A stretch of DNA of 64,000 nt from assembly GCA_963925495.1 (NCBI GenBank), contig CAWUST010000012.1, forward strand, positions 1 through 64,000, in the 5' to 3' direction. Below, one piece after another: positions 26,790 to 36,499 of the stretch. Source of the stretch: UBA2108 sp963925495. GTDB taxonomy: Bacteria > Bacteroidota > Bacteroidia > Flavobacteriales_G > Salibacteraceae. Made by a program: the position numbers and the translations under genes. A model generated the notes under the pieces. It was given only the letters and a program-made list of their open reading frames with translations. It was not told where the DNA came from and ran no database searches. Numbering within the stretch: the first letter of the stretch is position 1; every line of letters starts with the position of its first letter.

Positions 26790-27326
26790 TTACCAAGTAA
26801 ACGATTTGAATTCTTTTTCTGGGGAAAACCAATTGTCCTGAATTTTTAAGGTTTGTTCTATAATATCGCGGACACAACCTTCACCACCATTTTTGGTTGA
26901 AATAAAGGAGCTTATATTTTTTATTTCTGGAGCGGCATCCTGTGGACAACAAGCCAATGCAACATCTTGCATTACTTCATAATCGGGAATGTCATCACCC
27001 ATATATAATGTTGATTTAGAATCGGTTTCGTAGGTTAAAAAATGTTCATCTAAAACATACCTTTTGTCGGAAGCTCTTAAATAAATATGTTCAACCCCTA
27101 AATGAGCTAATCTGTCTTTCACAGCATTAGAACTGCCTCCAGTAATTATTATTATCTCATATCCCTTTTTAATTGCTAATTGGACGGCAAACCCATCTTT
27201 GGCATTCATGGCTCTTGTTTGGCCACCATCTTCTTGCAACAAAACGGAGCCATCGGTAAGCACTCCATCCACATCAAAAACAAATGTTTTAATATTAGGA
27301 AGTATATCTAAATAATTAAGAGCCAT
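26790..27326 (-). CDS. kdsC: HAD phosphatase, KdsC-like (3-deoxy-D-manno-octulosonate 8-phosphate phosphatase)
   Basis: 178 aa, the usual KdsC length with no cap domain. HAD motifs: TFVFDVDGVLTDG (DxDGxLTD), IITGGSS, and MGDDIPDYEVM (GDDxxD). CCPQDAAPEIK is a KdsC-like C-terminal segment. It dephosphorylates Kdo-8-phosphate for lipid A/LPS core; the product is cytosolic. It is one base from the UbiA-type gene. Confidence 0.82.
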   Translation of the reverse strand: MALNYLDILPNIKTFVFDVDGVLTDGSVLLQEDGGQTRAMNAKDGFAVQLAIKKGYEIIIITGGSSNAVKDRLAHLGVEHIYLRASDKRYVLDEHFLTYETDSKSTLYMGDDIPDYEVMQDVALACCPQDAAPEIKNISSFISTKNGGEGCVRDIIEQTLKIQDNWFSPEKEFKSFTW

Positions 27327-27401
27327 CGTTGCGAAGATAATTATTGGAGTTTAATAATGAAATTGATTTTCAGCAATAAAATTCACTTAATAACTGCTGC
27401 T

Positions 27402-28181
27402 TTAAAGGTCTTTTTTTGCATTCCAAAGTTGAATACTTTGGGTTAATTGCCGATAAATTATTTTTAGATTTTCATTTTCTTTTAATAATTCAAGATGGGA
27501 ATTAATTGTATTTAAATCCAATCGAACTGCAGGTCCAGTCTGAAAAAGTTCCGGATTCCCAGATAATATATTGTCTGCGGTTTGCCGAGTAAGTGAATTG
27601 AGAAGATTGGGGTTTAAATTGTTTTGAACTAAAATTTCTTTGCTCAAAACCGCTAAATGATTAGTGAAGTTATTAATAAGTACACCACTTAAATGTAATA
27701 CTCTTCTTTGGTTAGAGTCGGCAATTTCTACTTTCGACGAAAGTCTTTGTGCCAATTGAGTAAGTTTTTTTTCGTTTTCTTCATTACTAGCTTCAACTAA
27801 TATTGGAACATTTCCCCAGTTTACTTCTTCGTTTTTATTAAAAGATTGAAATGGATAAAAAACGCCATTATTTTTATTTTTTTTCAAAATTTCTCGATTT
27901 ACACTTCCAGAACAATGAATAACCATTGTATTGTTTTGAATGGCTAGTTTATTTGAAACGCTTTCTATTTGATCGTCATTAACACAAATAAAAATTAGGT
28001 CAACCAACGGAATATCATCTAAAGAATCTAGCGTTAGGCAATTGAGTTTTGTGGCTAAACGTTTTTGGTTTTTTTTGGTTTTAGAATAAACGAACTTAAT
28101 ATCAAATCTTTGCTTTAAAAGTTTTACTGATATATTGCCAGCAACATTACCAGAACCAATAAACCCTATTGATTTTATCAT
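27402..28181 (-). CDS. Rossmann-fold / DUF2520 protein
   Basis: 259 aa. The N-terminal NAD(P)-binding motif is IGFIGSGNVAGNISVKL, with VDLIFICVNDDQIES at about residue 65. The C-terminal half is the helical DUF2520 domain, containing HLSGVLINNFTNHLAVL. It resembles pantoate/3-hydroxyisobutyrate-dehydrogenase-type reductases, but the substrate is unknown. Its start overlaps the ccmF stop by 4 bp (ATGA), so it is translated with the ccm operon. Confidence 0.8.
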   Translation of the reverse strand: MIKSIGFIGSGNVAGNISVKLLKQRFDIKFVYSKTKKNQKRLATKLNCLTLDSLDDIPLVDLIFICVNDDQIESVSNKLAIQNNTMVIHCSGSVNREILKKNKNNGVFYPFQSFNKNEEVNWGNVPILVEASNEENEKKLTQLAQRLSSKVEIADSNQRRVLHLSGVLINNFTNHLAVLSKEILVQNNLNPNLLNSLTRQTADNILSGNPELFQTGPAVRLDLNTINSHLELLKENENLKIIYRQLTQSIQLWNAKKDL

Positions 28182-30580
28182 TTTTTAAAGATTCGAATGC
28201 TATTTCGAATGGAAATAATAATGCCAATTGACATTATTAAACATCCCAGCCACAGTAAATTTATATAAGGAAATAAAACAGCTTGCATGACAATAAACTC
28301 TTTTTGTTCTGATTTCTTTTCTATAAAAGTTAAGTCAATAGAACCATTATTTGGGTAAATCCTGTCAAAAGAAATGCTTATGCCTAAGTCCTCATTGATG
28401 GAAGGAATAGAGAAAACTTTAGAAGAGTCTCGCAAGACAAAAACAGGGGACATTTTGTGAGCTTTTGTATCAAAATCCCATAAAGTTAAAGCTACTTCTA
28501 CTGCAATATCGTCGGGCATTAATTCTTCGTGTTTGATTGGACTGGCTTGCTTAAGACTGTCTACTATTAAAATAGCTCTTTTTAGAAATACAGTATCACC
28601 AATATGTAGGTTTTGTGTTTCAGCCTTCTCTACTTCGTCGTCTTTTTTCTCTTCTAAAACAGCCCAAGTAACATGGGTATATATATCTTTAAACAAAAAA
28701 TGTCGTGTGTCCGGTTCAGGAACATTTCCCATTCTATCATTAAGCTGAACTTGGGGTTTTAAAGTAAATTCCTTTGTTAATTCTCCTTTATCGTTTTTAG
28801 TATAATAGTTGATGTTATATTTAATGTTTACTCCTTCTTTTTCTTTGCCAACATAGGAAACCAAATAGTCGCCCATTTGCAAAGTGTCGTCCTTCATAAG
28901 CAAAATACTTTCTTGGTTGTCGTAGTTTTCGCCAAGCATAGTCACATCATAAGAGCTAGTATTGTTGCTTATTATTTCTTGCTTACCCATAGAAAGTAAA
29001 GCTCCTAACATCATAATTCCAAAACCAGCATGTGAAATAGAAGCACCTGAAAAACGAATTTTCCCTTTCATTACCCGTATCAAATAATCTAAATTGGCAA
29101 CTGCTGCAAACAAGGCTGAAAAAAGCATAAAAAGATGAAATGGATTAAACATTTGCATACTCAATCCAATTGCTACTGCAAGTCCAGCGGAAATTAGTAG
29201 GGCTATAAATATTTTCCCGAAAAACTTTTTAAATTCAGTTTTTTTGTAATTAAAAAATTGTGAGAACCCCATTAAAAGTAAAATGACAATAACAAATGGA
29301 ACTTGCCAGCTATTGTAATGTTCAATAGCGTCTACTGGTGGCGCTAGGTCGCTGCCGAAAATTTTATTGATAACAGGAATACTAGTACTAATAGTTATTT
29401 GAAAACTTGAAATAAATAACACCAAGGCTCCAATGAACATCCAAAATTCGCGACTCCAAAGCTCCTCTTCTTTTTCAGAGGAAGGTAGATGTTTGTAGCG
29501 CAATACAAATATGAAAATTGAAATTGCAACAAATGTTAGGAGATATAATAAAAGTTGGCCAGACATTCCTAAGTCAGTAAATGCGTGGACAGAAGCATCT
29601 CCTAAAACTCCACTTCGTGTAAGAAAAGAGGAATATAGAACTAAAATAAAAGTTAGAAATGTCAGGAATAAAAGAGATTTCATAACTCCGCCTCGTCGTT
29701 GTTCAACAATCATAAGGTGCCCGGCTCCTACAAGAGTTAGCCATGGAACTAAAGATGCGTTTTCAACTGGATCCCAAGCCCAAAATCCGCCAAAACTTAA
29801 AGCTTCATAAGCCCAAGCTCCACCCATTAAAATACCAATGGCTAATATGAAAATGCTGAAAAAAGTCCATGGTATTGCCGTTTTTAACCATTCTTTGTAT
29901 TGTTTAGTCCAAAGTCCTGAAATGGCTAATGCAAAGGGGAGTAGGGTGCTGGCAAATCCTAAAAATAGAGTAGGAGGATGAATTGTCATCCAATAATTTT
30001 GAAGGAGAGGATTCAGACCTCTTCCATCTAGGTTTTCTAAGTAATTTGGATTTGTAAATAATGGAATGTCGCTAAAATCAGGGTGTTCTCGAAGCAATGC
30101 AGTAAACGGATTGGACCCCAATCTGTATTCAAAGAAGTAAACCCCAAGTAACATAGACATTAAAAACGCCTGTACCAAACCAAAGATGGATAGTACAGGG
30201 GCTTCCCATTTGTTTCTAATAAATAAGAATACTACTCCAATAACCATGTGCCAAAATGCCCATAACAAAAAACTACCTTCTTGACCTTCCCAAAAACAAG
30301 AGAAGATATATCGAAGTGGAAGTTCGGTGCTGGAATGTTGCCAAACGTAGTAATACTCAAAGTACTGATTCAGAATCATAAAGAATAATGTAGAAATTAT
30401 CCCTAAAATACCAACTCCATGAGCTAAAAAAGAAATCCGGCCTAAAGTTTTCCAGTCGGCGTCATTTTTTTGCGTGGCAAAAAAATAACTTATTGCTGCT
30501 AAAAGTGCCGAGCAAAAAGAAAAAATAACGAAGAAGTTTCCTACTTTTCCTGCAAGGAGGTGTTCACCTACAAATTCCAT
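28178..30580 (-). CDS. ccmF: Cytochrome c haem lyase component CcmF-like
   Basis: 800 aa, about 13 TM helices. The WWD haem-handling motif is GGFWAWDPVENASLVPWLT at about residue 257, and a His in NYWMTIHPPTLFLG and others should ligate haem. The C-terminal ~250 residues are a periplasmic beta-rich domain ending in a last TM helix. CcmF attaches haem to apocytochromes c in system I. It is followed upstream in the operon by ccmE with a 12-base gap. Confidence 0.85.
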   Translation of the reverse strand: MEFVGEHLLAGKVGNFFVIFSFCSALLAAISYFFATQKNDADWKTLGRISFLAHGVGILGIISTLFFMILNQYFEYYYVWQHSSTELPLRYIFSCFWEGQEGSFLLWAFWHMVIGVVFLFIRNKWEAPVLSIFGLVQAFLMSMLLGVYFFEYRLGSNPFTALLREHPDFSDIPLFTNPNYLENLDGRGLNPLLQNYWMTIHPPTLFLGFASTLLPFALAISGLWTKQYKEWLKTAIPWTFFSIFILAIGILMGGAWAYEALSFGGFWAWDPVENASLVPWLTLVGAGHLMIVEQRRGGVMKSLLFLTFLTFILVLYSSFLTRSGVLGDASVHAFTDLGMSGQLLLYLLTFVAISIFIFVLRYKHLPSSEKEEELWSREFWMFIGALVLFISSFQITISTSIPVINKIFGSDLAPPVDAIEHYNSWQVPFVIVILLLMGFSQFFNYKKTEFKKFFGKIFIALLISAGLAVAIGLSMQMFNPFHLFMLFSALFAAVANLDYLIRVMKGKIRFSGASISHAGFGIMMLGALLSMGKQEIISNNTSSYDVTMLGENYDNQESILLMKDDTLQMGDYLVSYVGKEKEGVNIKYNINYYTKNDKGELTKEFTLKPQVQLNDRMGNVPEPDTRHFLFKDIYTHVTWAVLEEKKDDEVEKAETQNLHIGDTVFLKRAILIVDSLKQASPIKHEELMPDDIAVEVALTLWDFDTKAHKMSPVFVLRDSSKVFSIPSINEDLGISISFDRIYPNNGSIDLTFIEKKSEQKEFIVMQAVLFPYINLLWLGCLIMSIGIIISIRNSIRIFKK

Positions 30581-30592
30581 TTATAAAAAAAT

Positions 30593-31015
30593 TTAAGAGC
30601 TAAGGTTTTGCTCATTGTGTTCTTCGGGAGTTTTGAATTCTCCTGAACCATCGTTATATTTCGATGGGCATTTCATAAGAATTTGTTCCGCATGAAAATC
30701 TTCGCCTGAGGCTTTCCCAATTATTACAATTTGTTCAGAACGCTCAAAATCTTGTGGTTTCGTTTTATGTAAAATTACTTTTTTCTCTACATTTTTTTTA
30801 TCCAGCATGTAAAAAATAAACTCGTTTGGATTGTTTTTAGGATCGTAAATAGTTGGCTTTTCTTTGTTTAAGGTTCCAACCACATGAAACTCATGGTTCG
30901 GGTTCTCGAAAGCCACATCAAAATTTTCATAGGTACTAGAATCACTCAAAGTTCCAATTATAGCAGCAATGGCAAGGGCAATTATTGCAATACCAACGAT
31001 GTGTGTTTTTTTCAT
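30593..31015 (-). CDS. ccmE: Haem chaperone CcmE, CxxxY variant
   Basis: 140 aa. An N-terminal membrane anchor (HIVGIAIIALAIAAIIGTL) is followed by an OB-fold (VVGTLNKEKPTIYDPKNN, DFERSEQIVIIGKA). The haem-attachment site, usually His in a HxxxY motif, is here CPSKY (about residues 115-119: LMKCPSKYND). CcmE carries haem from CcmC/CcmB to CcmF. CxxxY forms are known in some other bacteria and archaea. The tail after residue 125 is polar and flexible. Confidence 0.85.
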   Translation of the reverse strand: MKKTHIVGIAIIALAIAAIIGTLSDSSTYENFDVAFENPNHEFHVVGTLNKEKPTIYDPKNNPNEFIFYMLDKKNVEKKVILHKTKPQDFERSEQIVIIGKASGEDFHAEQILMKCPSKYNDGSGEFKTPEEHNEQNLSS

Positions 31016-31224
31016 TTGTTTATCTTTTTTTCGAGCTTCGTTACCTTTTTATCTATGGAAATCAAGTAGACCACGATTCCAATAAAAATGATACTCAATA
31101 CACCAACTACAACATAAATTTTCCCTTCAGAACGCAGCCCTGATGCCATTTCTACTTCTTGCGCAATTGCTCTGAAAGCAATAAAAAACGAGGAAAATAA
31201 AATTAGAATTGACTTTTTAATCAT
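31012..31224 (-). CDS. ccmD: CcmD-like small membrane protein
   Basis: 70 aa from ATG at 31222-31224; the frame is open for six more codons. MIKKSILILFSSFFIAFRAIAQ looks like a signal peptide, and one TM helix (YVVVGVLSIIFIGIVVYLI) is followed by a lysine-rich cytoplasmic tail. It overlaps the ends of ccmE (4 bp) and ccmC (8 bp), which is the placement and size expected for CcmD, a small protein that releases haem-CcmE from the CcmC complex. Sequence alone would not identify it. Confidence 0.65.
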   Translation of the reverse strand: MIKKSILILFSSFFIAFRAIAQEVEMASGLRSEGKIYVVVGVLSIIFIGIVVYLISIDKKVTKLEKKINK

Positions 31225-31885
31225 AAAGTAGTTTATTTTCAATTTTGTTTATTCTCATTTTTAGGTTAAGTACCCATGTTCCAATTAATGTCCAGCCTAT
31301 AATTGCAGGGTAAAAAACCATTCGCATAGTATTGTCCATGTCGTATGTTCCAAATGCTGGATTTCCACCATTTCCGGGATGCAATGAATCTGTCCCTGAC
31401 AATCTTGGAATAACATTTATGAATAACATCATCATTACATAAGCGAAGATATTGTAAACGGCTGATACTTTTGCTCTACGATGTTCATCTTGAAGTGATC
31501 CTCTTAAAATTATATAGGCCACATAAATTAAAATAGCAACTGCCGTTCCATTTAGCTTAACATCATTTGTCCAAGGAGTGCCCCAAGTAAAGTTTGCCCA
31601 TAACATTCCAGTAAACAATCCTAAAAATCCCATTAAAAGGGACACGTTTATTGCTTCTGATGCTGCTGCGTCTTTTTGCAGATTTCCAGAACTTAAATAT
31701 TGAATGCTAGAGACTAATGAAATCGTCATTAAAATCATCATGGCAAACCACATAGGTATGTGAAAGAAAGTATTTCTAATGGTTTCGTTTAAAATAGGCA
31801 TAGCTGGAACGGGCATTAAAAAGCCGCCAATAATTGCGTATAACACTAACACAATTCCTAACAATTTCCACCACATTCCTTTCAT
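31217..31885 (-). CDS. ccmC: Haem exporter/lyase CcmC-like
   Basis: 222 aa from ATG at 31883-31885; the open frame extends 24 codons further into ccmB, but MKGMWWKLLGIVLVLYAIIGG is the natural start. Six TM helices. The tryptophan motif FTWGTPWTNDVKLNGT at about residue 110-125 is a weak WWD equivalent, and the His in FFHIPMWFAM should hold haem. CcmC passes haem to CcmE. Confidence 0.82.
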   Translation of the reverse strand: MKGMWWKLLGIVLVLYAIIGGFLMPVPAMPILNETIRNTFFHIPMWFAMMILMTISLVSSIQYLSSGNLQKDAAASEAINVSLLMGFLGLFTGMLWANFTWGTPWTNDVKLNGTAVAILIYVAYIILRGSLQDEHRRAKVSAVYNIFAYVMMMLFINVIPRLSGTDSLHPGNGGNPAFGTYDMDNTMRMVFYPAIIGWTLIGTWVLNLKMRINKIENKLLYD

Positions 31886-31901
31886 AAATTCAATACCCAA
31901 A

Positions 31902-32561
31902 TTAATCGCGCCAAAGGTATGGAAATAATAGGTAGCCCAATGCAGCAACAATGGCATTCATGCCACCCAAAACGATAATATATTTCACGTTCTCAGGGCT
32001 GTCAATTCCATTGATTGCATGAAGAGACAAACCTATTAATGTATCTAAAAATGGAAGGATAATTGGGAAACTTAGAATGGCCATTATTGTTGGATTATTT
32101 CCGGTTTTTGAGGCTATAGCCGACACCATGGAAAGGATTACAGCGATGCCAGTACTTCCTAGCAAAACTGTTACAAGAAAGAGACTGATATTTACAATTG
32201 GGTTTCCTAAAAAAGTAATATAAACACCCAAGGCTAAAAATGTGAGGACCAACATCACAAGGCTATTATATAGCATTTTGCTTAGTATTATTCCTTGTGG
32301 GCTGGCAAGTTGATAATAATAGAATTGCCGTTCTTCATTCTCCTGCATAAAGCTTCTTGAAATAGTATTTACTCCAGTAAATAAAATTATAATCCAAAAA
32401 AGAGCGTTGTAAGTTTCAGTAGAAATAAGGCGTTTAAAAGAAAAGTAGGTTAAGAAAACCGTTGATATTACATAAATCAGAACCCCAACAAAAGCATTTT
32501 TTTGCTTCCATTCGTATAAGAATTCTTTAAATATAAGTGCTTTTACTTCCAGTAAATTCAA
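31902..32561 (-). CDS. ccmB: Haem exporter subunit CcmB
   Basis: 219 aa with six TM helices. The start is TTG at 32559-32561 (MNLLEVKALIFKEFLYEWKQK); there is no ATG nearby and the first residues align with CcmB. The FQSTRPALFSM-type segment is replaced by NTISRSFMQENEERQFYYYQ, typical of the family. It is the membrane part of the CcmAB complex; no ccmA ATPase gene adjoins it here. It heads the ccmBCDEF-DUF2520 operon, and the box at 32589 is its likely promoter. Confidence 0.8.
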   Translation of the reverse strand: MNLLEVKALIFKEFLYEWKQKNAFVGVLIYVISTVFLTYFSFKRLISTETYNALFWIIILFTGVNTISRSFMQENEERQFYYYQLASPQGIILSKMLYNSLVMLVLTFLALGVYITFLGNPIVNISLFLVTVLLGSTGIAVILSMVSAIASKTGNNPTIMAILSFPIILPFLDTLIGLSLHAINGIDSPENVKYIIVLGGMNAIVAALGYLLFPYLWRD

Positions 32562-32588
32562 TGGATTGAATCTAAATAATTAATCTTG

Positions 32589-32596
32589 CAAAGATA
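32589..32596 (-). promoter_or_regulatory. Promoter -7 box of the ccm operon
   Basis: TATCTTTG followed by C on the minus strand, 27 nt before the TTG start of ccmB, in the divergent spacer with bshB1. Confidence 0.45.
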
Positions 32597-32636
32597 TACT
32601 TGACTATTTGAGTATATACCACTTAACAATAAAAAA

Positions 32637-33353
32637 ATGAAATTAGATATTTTAGCCATTGGTTCCCATCCCGATGATGTAGAACTAGCAGCTTCAGGAA
32701 GTATTTTAAAACATATAGAATTGGGCAAGTCAGTTGGAATAGTTGACCTAACTCAAGGTGAACTTGGAACTAGAGGAAGTGGAGCGTTGAGGAAACAAGA
32801 GTCGGAAAATGCCCGTGTTATTCTTGGCGTTTCCGTTCGAGAAAACCTTAAAATGGCTGATGGTTTTTTTGAGGAAAACGAAGAGTCACTTATAAAAGTA
32901 ATAGAGCAAATAAGAAGGTTTAAACCAGAAATGGTGTGGTGCAATGCAATTAAAGATCGCCATCCAGATCATGGAAGGGGATCTTATTTAATTTCTCGTG
33001 CCTGTTTTCTGTCGGGATTGGTAAAGGTAGAAACTAGTTTCGATGGGGTAAAACAAGAGCCGTGGAGGCCCAAAGTTGTTTATCATTTTATTCAAGACCA
33101 ATATATTAACCCGGATTTTATAGTTGATGTAAGCGATTATTGGGAAAAGAAAATGGAATCTATTCTCGCTTATTCTTCTCAATTTTATAATCCAAATTCA
33201 GATGAGCCAGAATCACCAATTTCTGGTAAAGAATTTCTTATGACAGTGGAGGGAAGGGCACGAGATTACGGTAGATTGATTGGCTCAGAGTATGGTGAAG
33301 GGTTCACTGTGGAACGTTCAATCGGTGTAAATAATATGTTTGATTTGGTATAA
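32637..33353 (+). CDS. bshB1: Bacillithiol biosynthesis deacetylase BshB1
   Basis: 238 aa, PIG-L/LmbE fold. The zinc motif is AIGSHPDDVELAASG (HPDD, residues ~9-12), DLTQGELGTRGS follows, and the third ligand lies in DRHPDHGRG. It removes the acetyl group from GlcNAc-malate, the second step of bacillithiol synthesis. The pair with bshA (15852) supports a bacillithiol-making organism. It is a single gene ending in a strong bidirectional terminator. Confidence 0.9.
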   Translation: MKLDILAIGSHPDDVELAASGSILKHIELGKSVGIVDLTQGELGTRGSGALRKQESENARVILGVSVRENLKMADGFFEENEESLIKVIEQIRRFKPEMVWCNAIKDRHPDHGRGSYLISRACFLSGLVKVETSFDGVKQEPWRPKVVYHFIQDQYINPDFIVDVSDYWEKKMESILAYSSQFYNPNSDEPESPISGKEFLMTVEGRARDYGRLIGSEYGEGFTVERSIGVNNMFDLV

Positions 33354-33361
33354 AGTTAAAT

Positions 33362-33409
33362 ATTATCCAAAAAGAAGGCTCGCAATTGTGAGCCTTCTTT
33401 TTGGATAAT
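33362..33409. terminator. Bidirectional terminator between bshB1 and the T9SS gene
   Basis: A perfect 20-bp inverted repeat (AAAAAGAAGGCTC .. GAGCCTTCTTTTT) with the short centre CAATTG, carrying A runs on one side and T runs on the other. It serves both converging genes. Confidence 0.85.
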
Positions 33410-33420
33410 TGTTCCGTTTA

Positions 33421-36400
33421 TTATTGAACCATAATTCGTTGGGAGGACTTTTCTTCTCCGTTAGAGATAGTCAGTAAATAAATACCAGTTTCAACTGAAT
33501 TCAAATTAATCTTTTCTATATGATCCCCATTTAGATTTAACGAATTTGACAATATTTCTTGGCCAACTACATTTCTAATGCTTATTTCCACATTCATTGA
33601 GTTTATTCTTTTAAATGAAATACTAAATAATCCATTATTTGGATTTGGATAAACGCCAAATTCTGCATTTGGATTATTGAAATTATTTATACCAACATTT
33701 CCAAATACAAGTGAATTGGAATAAGGGCTAAAACAATCATTTGCTGTTTCTCTAGCACTTACACTATCGCCAACAGACAAATTAGTTGGGGCATAAATTT
33801 TTCCAGTAGCTCCTGCGCTAGTCCAAAGTGAACTTCCTTTACTCTTGAAATACCAAATAGCAGTGTTTGTACTTGCAGTATAAACACCTGAATTATGAGA
33901 AATTGTAGGTTTAACAGGAATATCATTTACAATCACATTAATTTTATTGGAGATTATTGAATCATCACAAGCATTGAAAGAGTATGCGAAATAATCGAAA
34001 GTATGAACTGAATCTGTATTTACTCTAAAGGTAGACCCATTTGAGTTATTGTACCATTTATAAGTAGCGCCAACTTGCCCTGAAGCGGATAGAGTCAAAG
34101 CTCCAGAACCTTTACAAATTGTTGTAAGACCTATAGCACTTATCAATGCAGTAGGCTGAGGTTCTACATCTACTTTAATTGAATCCTTTGTCGAAAACTG
34201 GCCACCGCATGCAAGAACATCTATTATATAAGTACCTGTACTTTTAATGGTAACTGTTTTTTTGTTACTTATTGGTGTACTTGAACCAGATTTTGTCCAA
34301 GTGTAAATTCCACCAGGGTTTTCAGATACATTAAGTATGGTTGAATCTCCAGGGCAAAGAAACTTGGCTCCAGTAATTTTAGCTACCGCCTTGGAAAATG
34401 CCCCAATGGTAATTGAAGCAGTAGATTTTCCAGTACAATTTGTAACTTCAACAGTGTAAGTACCTGGTTGAGTTATTAGAAAAGTGTCAGAGCTTGTTTG
34501 CGCGCCAGAATTCCATTTGTAGAATCCCGTAGTTCCAGTTGAGCTTGATTTTACTCTAAGCGTAGTATTACTTCCACCAGGACAAAGTTCTTTTAAATCT
34601 GAGGATAGACTAATTTTAGGTCCTTGACCATTTACCGGAACTTTTACCTCTGCAGTATCTGTTTTAACTCCGCATAAAGTTATTACTTCACAATAAAATT
34701 TACCGGTAGTTTTTACCCAAACACCAGAACTTGTGGCACCCGTGTTCCATTTGTAGGATAAGCCACAAGAAGGAGAAGCATCTAGCCAAACGGAATCTCC
34801 CGGGCAAATTTCTCGACCTCCTGCTATTACAACTAAACATGTATTTGTATCATTCGGTAATGCCGTTTTTGGAATGGAAAGATAAACTATTTCATTTTTT
34901 CCTGCAGCATGACCAACTGGTCCAACTGCTGTTCCTGGACTCAAATCTTCCATGTAAATTACTCGAACGCTATCGTCAACCGCAGGAGGCATAGCTCCAT
35001 AAACACATTCTTCAAATCCAGATCCATCATCCGTTAAATCCATCGGTGAGCCCCAAGTACAGCCTCCATCAAAACTAGTAATTGCAAATTGATGTCTATA
35101 ATGAAGCGATCCATCGTTGTATTGTTTACCATTACTAATTTCCATTAGCCCCATAAACGTGCAATAAATTGCATCATTTGCATCAACACCAATAGATGGA
35201 AATCCATTAATAGATTTAGAACCATAATTGGTAAGACCGGCAAGGCCTCCTTGAATATTAAAATTATTAGGATTGCCATCTTGATCGATCAAATCTACAA
35301 CCCTTCTATTATTTCCTTCACCAAATGATTCTTTCCAGTAATTGAGTCCGTTTCTTAATTGGTAAGTAATGTATTGCTGACCGCCGTCTGTCCCACGATC
35401 AGAAGTATCCGCATCGTTCCAAACCCAAGTTCCAAACATTACATGAACCTCACCTTTATTGTCAATAATAACATCACCTGTGTTATCACTTGTGGTAATA
35501 GTATCAGTGATAGGGTAGTCTCCAAGAACATAACCATCGGTAGGGAATTTCACAGCGTGCATTACTTTCCAAGTATCTCCGTTGTCTGCTGATTTTAGTA
35601 TGGTTGTATGGTTAAATCTGTGAAACACTGCAATTGCAACATAATCGTCTTTAGAATATATAGCATAAGAATCGGCGTTGAAACCATCATAAACAGAACT
35701 GTCAAGTCCATTAAGTACAACACTTTTTTGATCCCAAGTAACGCCACCATCTATAGATCTGCTGTAACATATTGCCCCATCAAGCCCTTTGTATCGACTT
35801 CCTGCAAATGTTCCGCCTGATGGTTCTGAAAGAGCAATAAGATGAACAGATTCTCCGTTTTTGCCACCAATTGCCATTCTTGGCCAAAGAGTGTACCCTG
35901 AACCACCTACTAATGCTGCTTTGGCTCCGTTTGGATCACGGATAGTTGTCCATGCCCCATTTCCTTTCTTCGCTCTGTGCATTAATATTAACTGATTGGT
36001 TGCAGTAGAATGACTTATAACAATTTCTTTTCCTGATTTGGTAACTCCAATAGATGGCCAGCCTATTCTTTCCGGCTCAATTCTAGTTGTTGGGTTATTT
36101 ATAGTCCAATTCGCTCCATCGTAGTAAAGATATCCAGAACCTCTATCTCCATAAGCAGCGACTTGCGCCATAGTGAAAACTGAACTATAAGTTCCATCAC
36201 TATTCAAAATTATTCTATCGTCAATACTACTATTTGTCTGGAGGTCATAAAAACTTGTACCTACAACTATACCGTTTTTGCTTCCTGACGCCCGCGAACC
36301 AAAATTATTTTTAGAATTAGTAATTACACTTTTGCTAGTTGTCCCTTCCGAACCATCTGCGCCATATTTGTCTAGTCGCATGACTTCAGAGGCATCCATT

Positions 36401-36477
36401 TTTTGTCCTTGAGTTTGGGAAAACCCAAGAATAGTACAGAAAACTAAGAGGGTAGAGATAGGTAGTACTTTTTTCAT
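33421..36477 (-). CDS. T9SS cargo, sialidase-like BNR propeller with Ig-like repeats
   Basis: 1018 aa. The signal peptide is MKKVLPISTLLVFCTILGFSQ. Residues ~60-530 contain Asp-box (SxDGGxTW) motifs: SRSIDGGVTWDQ, KSADNGDTWKV, SFDGGCTWGS. These mark a BNR/sialidase-type beta-propeller, but I see no sialidase Arg triad. Residues ~545-900 are Cys-paired Ig/PKD-like repeats (YKWNTGATSSGVWVKTTGKF). The C-terminus is a type A sorting domain (FGVYPNPNNGLFSISFK .. GIYLLTISNG). It should be secreted and surface-attached. It has the best promoter of the window (36500-36530). Confidence 0.85.
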   Translation of the reverse strand: MKKVLPISTLLVFCTILGFSQTQGQKMDASEVMRLDKYGADGSEGTTSKSVITNSKNNFGSRASGSKNGIVVGTSFYDLQTNSSIDDRIILNSDGTYSSVFTMAQVAAYGDRGSGYLYYDGANWTINNPTTRIEPERIGWPSIGVTKSGKEIVISHSTATNQLILMHRAKKGNGAWTTIRDPNGAKAALVGGSGYTLWPRMAIGGKNGESVHLIALSEPSGGTFAGSRYKGLDGAICYSRSIDGGVTWDQKSVVLNGLDSSVYDGFNADSYAIYSKDDYVAIAVFHRFNHTTILKSADNGDTWKVMHAVKFPTDGYVLGDYPITDTITTSDNTGDVIIDNKGEVHVMFGTWVWNDADTSDRGTDGGQQYITYQLRNGLNYWKESFGEGNNRRVVDLIDQDGNPNNFNIQGGLAGLTNYGSKSINGFPSIGVDANDAIYCTFMGLMEISNGKQYNDGSLHYRHQFAITSFDGGCTWGSPMDLTDDGSGFEECVYGAMPPAVDDSVRVIYMEDLSPGTAVGPVGHAAGKNEIVYLSIPKTALPNDTNTCLVVIAGGREICPGDSVWLDASPSCGLSYKWNTGATSSGVWVKTTGKFYCEVITLCGVKTDTAEVKVPVNGQGPKISLSSDLKELCPGGSNTTLRVKSSSTGTTGFYKWNSGAQTSSDTFLITQPGTYTVEVTNCTGKSTASITIGAFSKAVAKITGAKFLCPGDSTILNVSENPGGIYTWTKSGSSTPISNKKTVTIKSTGTYIIDVLACGGQFSTKDSIKVDVEPQPTALISAIGLTTICKGSGALTLSASGQVGATYKWYNNSNGSTFRVNTDSVHTFDYFAYSFNACDDSIISNKINVIVNDIPVKPTISHNSGVYTASTNTAIWYFKSKGSSLWTSAGATGKIYAPTNLSVGDSVSARETANDCFSPYSNSLVFGNVGINNFNNPNAEFGVYPNPNNGLFSISFKRINSMNVEISIRNVVGQEILSNSLNLNGDHIEKINLNSVETGIYLLTISNGEEKSSQRIMVQ

Positions 36478-36499
36478 AATTATCTTTTTTAATGATTGT

